Notes under the pieces: model-generated | The model's input: the letters and a program-made list of their open reading frames with translations, nothing else | Database searches by the model: none | Told to the model about the DNA's origin: nothing | In this document: piece by piece, positions 52,251 through 55,598 of the stretch | Position numbering within the stretch: the stretch's first letter is position 1 | Layout: every line of letters starts with the position of its first letter | Translations under genes and position numbers: made by a program | Source: Promethearchaeota archaeon | Lineage (GTDB): Archaea; Asgardarchaeota; Lokiarchaeia; Sigyniarchaeales; SOKP01 | Assembly (NCBI GenBank): GCA_019057865.1 | Contig: JAHLWP010000029.1 | Location: 1 to 55,598, forward strand | Direction: 5' to 3' | DNA: 55,598 bases

Positions 52251-53072
52251 TTACGGACTCCCTCTTGATCTTCTTAGCCGATTTAAATAATCTTGAGCCG
52301 CTGTACGCCATACTTGTAAAGCTCTAACCGAATGTGGGTTAAAAATAACTTTCTCGTTATTTTTATACCCAATTAATCTAATTATTTCGCTCTTTTTTTC
52401 ATCTGTCCTGATTGAAATCGGAAAATAATAGTAAGGTAACCCCATATCAAGATATATATTGAGAAACCCCTCTAAAGAGATTTCATTATCATTGCTTTCT
52501 GCTCGGTTTATTGCTATAATAATAGGTTTAATGAACCTTATCCCTCTTTCTCCCACACCTAAAGCAAGCATTTTTCCTAAGGAGCTAACAAATACCCTTA
52601 ATTCTAATTCATCATTTATTATCATTTCTAATAAAGGATCCCAAATATCTGTTAGAGATATTAAACTACTATCTCTTATTGGTTGATCTGTTGGCTCAAT
52701 GCTAACAAGACCAAATGATGCTAATTTACTTAATTTTTGACGCCTTTTTTTAAGATCACCCAATAAATATCTTAATATTGAATAGGGAAATTTACCTCCG
52801 CTTTCTAAATCAAACTTTTCCCTGATTATATCATATATACCCAATTCATTGTATGTTTCTTCAACTTCGGACTCTGGAAAAAATCTAAAGGGATTTGAAG
52901 CTATCGTTAAATCAACCAATACTGTAACTATAATTTCGACGCCTCTTAAACCCATCCACGGAGATAAATCAAAGGATTGAATGCCTCTCAAAATTTCGAA
53001 ATCTCCACTCCGCATAGCGTCACAAATAACATCACATATCGTTTTTTCATGTGCACTAAACATATCTTCCAT
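52251..53072 (-). CDS. Paralogous unknown protein A of the histone-doublet operon
   Basis: 273 residues. It matches its downstream neighbour in the same order: LRGIQSFDLSPWMGLRGVEI, the wing-like LASFGLVSIEPTD, KMLALGVGERGIRFIKPI and IGYKNNEKVIFNPHSVRALQ. There are no catalytic or nucleotide-binding motifs. It starts 3 nt after the doublet-histone stop, so the two are made together. By position and likely helical/winged-helix content it could be a kleisin- or KITE-like adaptor between chromatin and the SMC-like ATPase. This is a hypothesis, not a family assignment. Confidence 0.75.
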   Translation of the reverse strand: MEDMFSAHEKTICDVICDAMRSGDFEILRGIQSFDLSPWMGLRGVEIIVTVLVDLTIASNPFRFFPESEVEETYNELGIYDIIREKFDLESGGKFPYSILRYLLGDLKKRRQKLSKLASFGLVSIEPTDQPIRDSSLISLTDIWDPLLEMIINDELELRVFVSSLGKMLALGVGERGIRFIKPIIIAINRAESNDNEISLEGFLNIYLDMGLPYYYFPISIRTDEKKSEIIRLIGYKNNEKVIFNPHSVRALQVWRTAAQDYLNRLRRSRGSP

Positions 53073-53075
53073 TTT

Positions 53076-53543
53076 CTAATCGTCCTCCATTCTATTTTGT
53101 ATTTCTTTTTCTAAAAACTTTTGAGTGCCGAATTTTATTGCCTCCTCTTCGATTAATTTTTTCTTATTATTATGTGTTAGAATTACAGCGTTTAATGCAA
53201 TTTCTTCACTTATCCAAGTAATTACTTTATTAATATAATCAACAGTATTCTTAGAAACTCTTTTAGCATCGCTCTTTTCCATTATATCTTTAATATTGGA
53301 GACTGGAAACATTTTAGATTCTAAATTATCAGGATATTTTCCTAAAAAATTATATATTCCTACTTTTATTGAATCTTTTTGGATTGTTTTATTTCCTTTA
53401 AGACGAGTTAATTTTACCGCTATTGAAGTGATTTCTACCGATATTTTTGAAACAATATCATTAAACAAATCAAATGATACTTCAGAAATATCCTCGGCAC
53501 CATTATTTTTAAGAATTTGTGATAATACTTTTTTTGATAACAT
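53076..53543 (-). CDS. Doublet histone (two fused histone folds)
   Basis: 155 residues in two halves. Residues ~79-145 read FPVSNIKDIMEKSDAKRVS, then INKVITWISEEIALNAVILT and KLIEEEAIKFGTQKF, matching archaeal histones (P-x-x-x-I-I-K-x-x-G-A-x-R-VS ... I-A-x-x-A-x-x-x-A-x-H ... I-x-x-x-D-I). Residues ~2-68 have the same plan (SQILKNNGAEDISEVSFD, EITSIAVKLTRLKGNKTI, VGIYNFLGK). The second fold keeps the loop-1 Arg (KRVS), whereas the first has DIS and seems less DNA-like. A fused pair acts as a ready-made dimer. It is the first gene of the operon and so presumably the DNA-binding element of the system. Confidence 0.85.
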   Translation of the reverse strand: MLSKKVLSQILKNNGAEDISEVSFDLFNDIVSKISVEITSIAVKLTRLKGNKTIQKDSIKVGIYNFLGKYPDNLESKMFPVSNIKDIMEKSDAKRVSKNTVDYINKVITWISEEIALNAVILTHNNKKKLIEEEAIKFGTQKFLEKEIQNRMEDD

Positions 53544-53684
53544 TATTATAAGATGGTTTATACATTTTTAAAATATAAACTTTCCGAAATCATATACTTC
53601 TATTTAATATATATTATTATTAAATATATATTTTATATCATATTAAAAATTTTTATAAAAAAGAAAAAGAATTTCATTATTTCA
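53544..53684. promoter_or_regulatory. Promoter region of the histone-doublet operon
   Basis: 141 bp, almost entirely A/T, with several TATA-like runs on the reverse strand at 53605-53645 upstream of the histone start at 53543. The zinc-finger gene ends at the far side. I see no palindromic operator here. Confidence 0.45.
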
Positions 53685-53942
53685 TTATTTTGTCATCTTA
53701 ATATGTTTATTTGCCAAATGTTTCTTTAAACATCCCTTTTCTTTGGCTTTATACTCGCAATAAGGGCACTCGTGCCATTTCACTCCAATATCATGTTTAT
53801 AAGCTAAATGCCTATTGAGATTTTGCTTTGCTTTTGTTTTATAATCACAATGGGAACACTCATGCCATTTTACTCTAATATCATGTTTATATATCTGCCC
53901 AGAGAGAGGTTCAAAAGGTCGTATTTGGGTGAAAACCCGCAA
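53685..53942 (-). CDS. C2H2 zinc-finger protein (two fingers)
   Basis: 85 residues from a TTG start that I do not trust. Two C2H2 fingers are clear: CSHCDYKTKAKQNLNRHLA then YKH, and CPYCEYKAKEKGCLKKHLA then NKH, each C-x2-C-x12-H-x4-H. The linker YKHDI(R/G)VKWHEC repeats before both fingers, so the unit is a 28-residue tandem duplication. The first ~17 residues overlap an inverted repeat and look like read-through from non-coding DNA, so the gene may be a truncated end of a longer finger array. Such fingers are eukaryote-like and known in Asgard archaea. Confidence 0.75.
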   Translation of the reverse strand: MRVFTQIRPFEPLSGQIYKHDIRVKWHECSHCDYKTKAKQNLNRHLAYKHDIGVKWHECPYCEYKAKEKGCLKKHLANKHIKMTK

Positions 53943-53960
53943 CTTATAAACTGGGCAGAT
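53893..53960. other. Inverted repeat enclosing a GNRA-type hairpin (possible structured RNA or element end)
   Basis: ATCTGCCCAG at 53893-53902 and CTGGGCAGAT at 53951-53960 are exact inverse complements. Between them the forward strand contains GGGT-GAAA-ACCC, a stem capped by a GNRA tetraloop. The 68-bp segment is more GC-rich than its surroundings and lies over the doubtful 5' end of the zinc-finger frame. I do not recognise a known RNA family. Confidence 0.45.
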
Positions 53961-53988
53961 GCAATTAATAATTCATCTTTTATATTAA

Positions 53989-54189
53989 TTAATTTACTGG
54001 AGAAAAAGAAGTCACCATCATTTTTATTGGGCGTTTTCTAATGAGGTATCCCTCTTTATAATAATGCCTTAAGAGAGATTCACTCGCCCTTGTTGATATG
54101 TCACCAATTTGATTCTCCACTTCCTTTACAGTAAGGGCTTTACCATCTAAAAGATTGAATATCTGCCTCATTCTATTGAATTTTTTCAT
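53989..54189 (-). CDS. Small winged-helix DNA-binding protein
   Basis: 66 residues. MRQIFNLLDGKALTVKEVEN is helix 1-2, ISTRASESLLRHYYKEGYL is the recognition helix and turn, and IRKRPIKMMVTSFSP is the wing. This is the shape of a single-domain winged-helix regulator. It is encoded between the zinc-finger gene and the 171-residue gene on the same strand. No cofactor site is present. Confidence 0.68.
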   Translation of the reverse strand: MKKFNRMRQIFNLLDGKALTVKEVENQIGDISTRASESLLRHYYKEGYLIRKRPIKMMVTSFSPVN

Positions 54190-54227
54190 TTTTGTTTACT
54201 CACACATCTTTTTCTTGAATTTCAATA

Positions 54228-54743
54228 TTAATGTTTCATTAATTTTAGAAATTTCATATTATTTGCCCGATCTTCTGGTGTAGCTTTCTTCCATGCGTTT
54301 ATGAAAGAATATGCCCGATATTCAGGACTCATTATGAACAAATATGGATCAATCTCATTTATAATTCCTTTTTTATCCCCCTCTTGAAATGCATCTTTAC
54401 CTAAATCTAATACTTTACTTCTTTCTGGAAGTGGTTTCTCATGAGAGATATGTTTAGATTGTTCATATTCTACTGGTTCAAGAAAGCCCAATATTGCTAA
54501 ATTTTTTTGAGTTTGATTCCAAAAATTTGAATCAAAATAAGCTTTTATTGGAAATTCAAAGCTTCTTTTCTCATCATTCCACAAAACTCTCCAAATAAAG
54601 AAGAAAAGATCACATGGAAAATCATCTACTATTACTATAAAATATTCAATATATTGAATTCTATATTCATGAACATTTCCAGTTTTGAATCTAACGATTC
54701 CTTCCTTGTTTGGGATTAAGTTCAATAATTTCGGCTTTTTAAT
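54228..54743 (-). CDS. Unknown protein, probable ATT start
   Basis: A TTG at 54725 gives 165 residues. ATT 54743, 6 nt after GAGGAG, gives 171 residues with N-terminus (M)KKPKLLNLIPN and fits the Shine-Dalgarno far better than the TTG 24 nt away. The protein has a beta-rich first half (HEYRIQYIEYFIVIVDD) and a helical second half ending EYRAYSFINAWKKATPEDR. No motif is recognised. It is co-directional with the small winged-helix gene 38 nt downstream. Confidence 0.66.
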   Translation of the reverse strand: MKKPKLLNLIPNKEGIVRFKTGNVHEYRIQYIEYFIVIVDDFPCDLFFFIWRVLWNDEKRSFEFPIKAYFDSNFWNQTQKNLAILGFLEPVEYEQSKHISHEKPLPERSKVLDLGKDAFQEGDKKGIINEIDPYLFIMSPEYRAYSFINAWKKATPEDRANNMKFLKLMKH

Positions 54744-55197
54744 TATTATCTCCTCTTTTCTTCATTTATATATTAGTTGAAATACATATATTTAAAGGAA
54801 AATTCAATTCACCCCTTGCAAATAAAAAGTAACTGAACAGAGTAAATGTTTAGAAAAAGAGTTAAGATTCTTAGGTAAGAAAAATGGTTGAAGATTTTTT
54901 CTTTAAATATGAGATCTAAATTATCGTGTTAAAATTTTTCCTTTATATAGGATATTGAAAAAATTATATTATCTTATTTCGTTCTAACAGTAATATTTAT
55001 AATGTTATATTACCTAAGATATAATAGATAAAAAATACAAGCGAATTAGTAAATTTACATAACAAATAGTATTATTTAAAGAAAAAATTTTCATTCAAGC
55101 GGATTTTTTTCTTTATAAATGAAAAATGATAAAGATGATAATTGGTGATTTACATTTTTTTGTTTAAATATAAAGATATTTTTTTATATTGATTAAG
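54744..55197. other. 454-bp AT-rich divergent spacer
   Basis: No gene can be supported. It should hold the promoters for the leftward 171-residue gene and the rightward repeat-protein unit. TATA-like stretches are frequent (for example near 54770 and 55165-55190), but none stands out. I see no repeat shared with other parts of the window. Confidence 0.35.
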
Positions 55198-55263
55198 ATG
55201 AATCGCAATGACCGAAAAATAAAAGAGTGTTTTAAAAGCAATTTTGACAATTTAAAGTCTTAA
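55198..55263 (+). CDS. Possible 21-residue leader ORF
   Basis: ATG 55198 to TAA 55261-55263 encodes MNRNDRKIKECFKSNFDNLK plus Ser. It ends 5 nt before the AGGAGG of the repeat-protein gene, in a different frame. It could be a coupled leader peptide or a chance frame. It has no Shine-Dalgarno of its own. Confidence 0.3.
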   Translation: MNRNDRKIKECFKSNFDNLKS

Positions 55264-55282
55264 ATTTAGGAGGGGTAGTAAA

Positions 55283-55598
55283 ATAAGTGAAATAGGCGAA
55301 AAAGGCGAATTTAGTGATAAAGCTGAACAGGATGAATTAAATACTGAGAGCGATGAGGAGTTTGATGAAGGATTTCATGAAATGGAAGAATTAGCAGATG
55401 AGACTGATGAGGGGTTTAATAGCGGATTTCATAAGATGGAAGAATTAACAGATGAGACTGATGAGGGGTTTAATAGTGGATTTCATAAGATGGAAGAATT
55501 AACAGATGAGACTGATGAGGATTTTAATAGTGGATTTCATAAGATGGAAGAATTAACAGATGAGACTGATGAGGATTTTAATAGTGGATTTCATGAAA
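55283..55598 (+). CDS. Partial acidic tandem-repeat protein with an ATA start (3' end beyond window)
   Basis: The forward frame is open from the TAA at 55253 to the window end and contains no ATG/GTG/TTG before the repeats. A strong GGAGGGG at 55269-55275 is followed after exactly 7 nt by ATA 55283, giving (M)SEIGEKGEFSDKAEQDELN. From residue ~25 the protein consists of 18-residue acidic repeats (MEELTDETDEGFNSGFHK and variants), four of which start in the window. The next internal ATG (55382) has no Shine-Dalgarno. There is no signal peptide. Function unknown; the repeat pattern suggests a helical, flexible binding protein. Confidence 0.65.
   Translation, partial: MSEIGEKGEFSDKAEQDELNTESDEEFDEGFHEMEELADETDEGFNSGFHKMEELTDETDEGFNSGFHKMEELTDETDEDFNSGFHKMEELTDETDEDFNSGFHE
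55382..55598. repeat. 54-bp coding tandem repeat, four units to the window edge
   Basis: Units begin at 55382, 55436, 55490 and 55544 and differ at only a few positions; a more divergent half-unit precedes them at about 55345. Each encodes 18 acidic residues and keeps frame. The near-identity at DNA level means recent expansion or gene conversion, and the array continues past the window. Confidence 0.92.

Noticed and set aside
53808..54041. 77-codon forward frame (RERFKRSYLGENPQLINWAD)
   Set aside because: Looks somewhat protein-like but runs antisense to the zinc fingers and across the inverted repeat, with no start signal; kept only as a possible remnant.

Overview
The window is low-GC archaeal DNA, most likely from an Asgard (Promethearchaeota/Lokiarchaeia-like) genome. 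The evidence is archaeal replication and topology genes (MCM, a GINS subunit, topoisomerase VI A and B), an archaeal-type valyl-tRNA synthetase and a tRNA without encoded CCA, found together with a Rab/Ras-like small GTPase, C2H2 zinc fingers and a histone-fold protein. No rRNA is present, so the taxonomic call is an inference.

Regions. 1-7.0 kb: two large secreted or membrane-anchored Ig-like surface proteins (one cut by the window edge) and a proline-rich, coiled-coil, zinc-ribbon protein. 7.1-22.5 kb: mostly housekeeping genes: an HDAC-family deacetylase divergent from a small GTPase, MCM, a membrane/HEAT protein, GINS, orotate phosphoribosyltransferase, topoisomerase VI A and an unusually long B, and CoaBC. 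22.6-28.4 kb: a SWIM / VWA / MoxR operon. 28.7-36 kb: an accessory stretch with an unknown two-gene unit, a decayed DNA methyltransferase, a winged-helix regulator divergent from a Dam-type methylase, two unknown genes and a frameshifted HTH gene. 36-43.3 kb: a glycyl radical enzyme, tRNA-Ala(CGC), valS, scpB, scpA and only the last 76 codons of smc. 43.3-55.6 kb: an accessory island.

The island holds two different operons built around Rad50/SMC-like ATPases with CxxC zinc hooks. The first (43.9-47.4 kb) is PIN nuclease / middle protein / ABC ATPase, in the same order as Lamassu / ABC-3C defence systems, and lies between imperfect 56-bp direct repeats. The second (48.2-53.5 kb) encodes a two-fold (doublet) histone, two tandem paralogous 273-residue proteins, an AAA+ ATPase, two small overlapping proteins, an SMC-like ATPase and an AbrB-like protein. 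I recognise no described system with this content, and it is the best candidate here for a new one. A perfect GC-rich palindrome lies inside that operon.

A second unexpected signal runs across the whole window. Several genes, including conserved ones (MCM, ScpA, Top6B), have coding potential that continues upstream of the first ATG/GTG/TTG. It reaches an ATA, ATT or ACG codon placed about 7 nt after a Shine-Dalgarno core, the spacing also seen at a normal ATG. This suggests that near-cognate start codons are used routinely.
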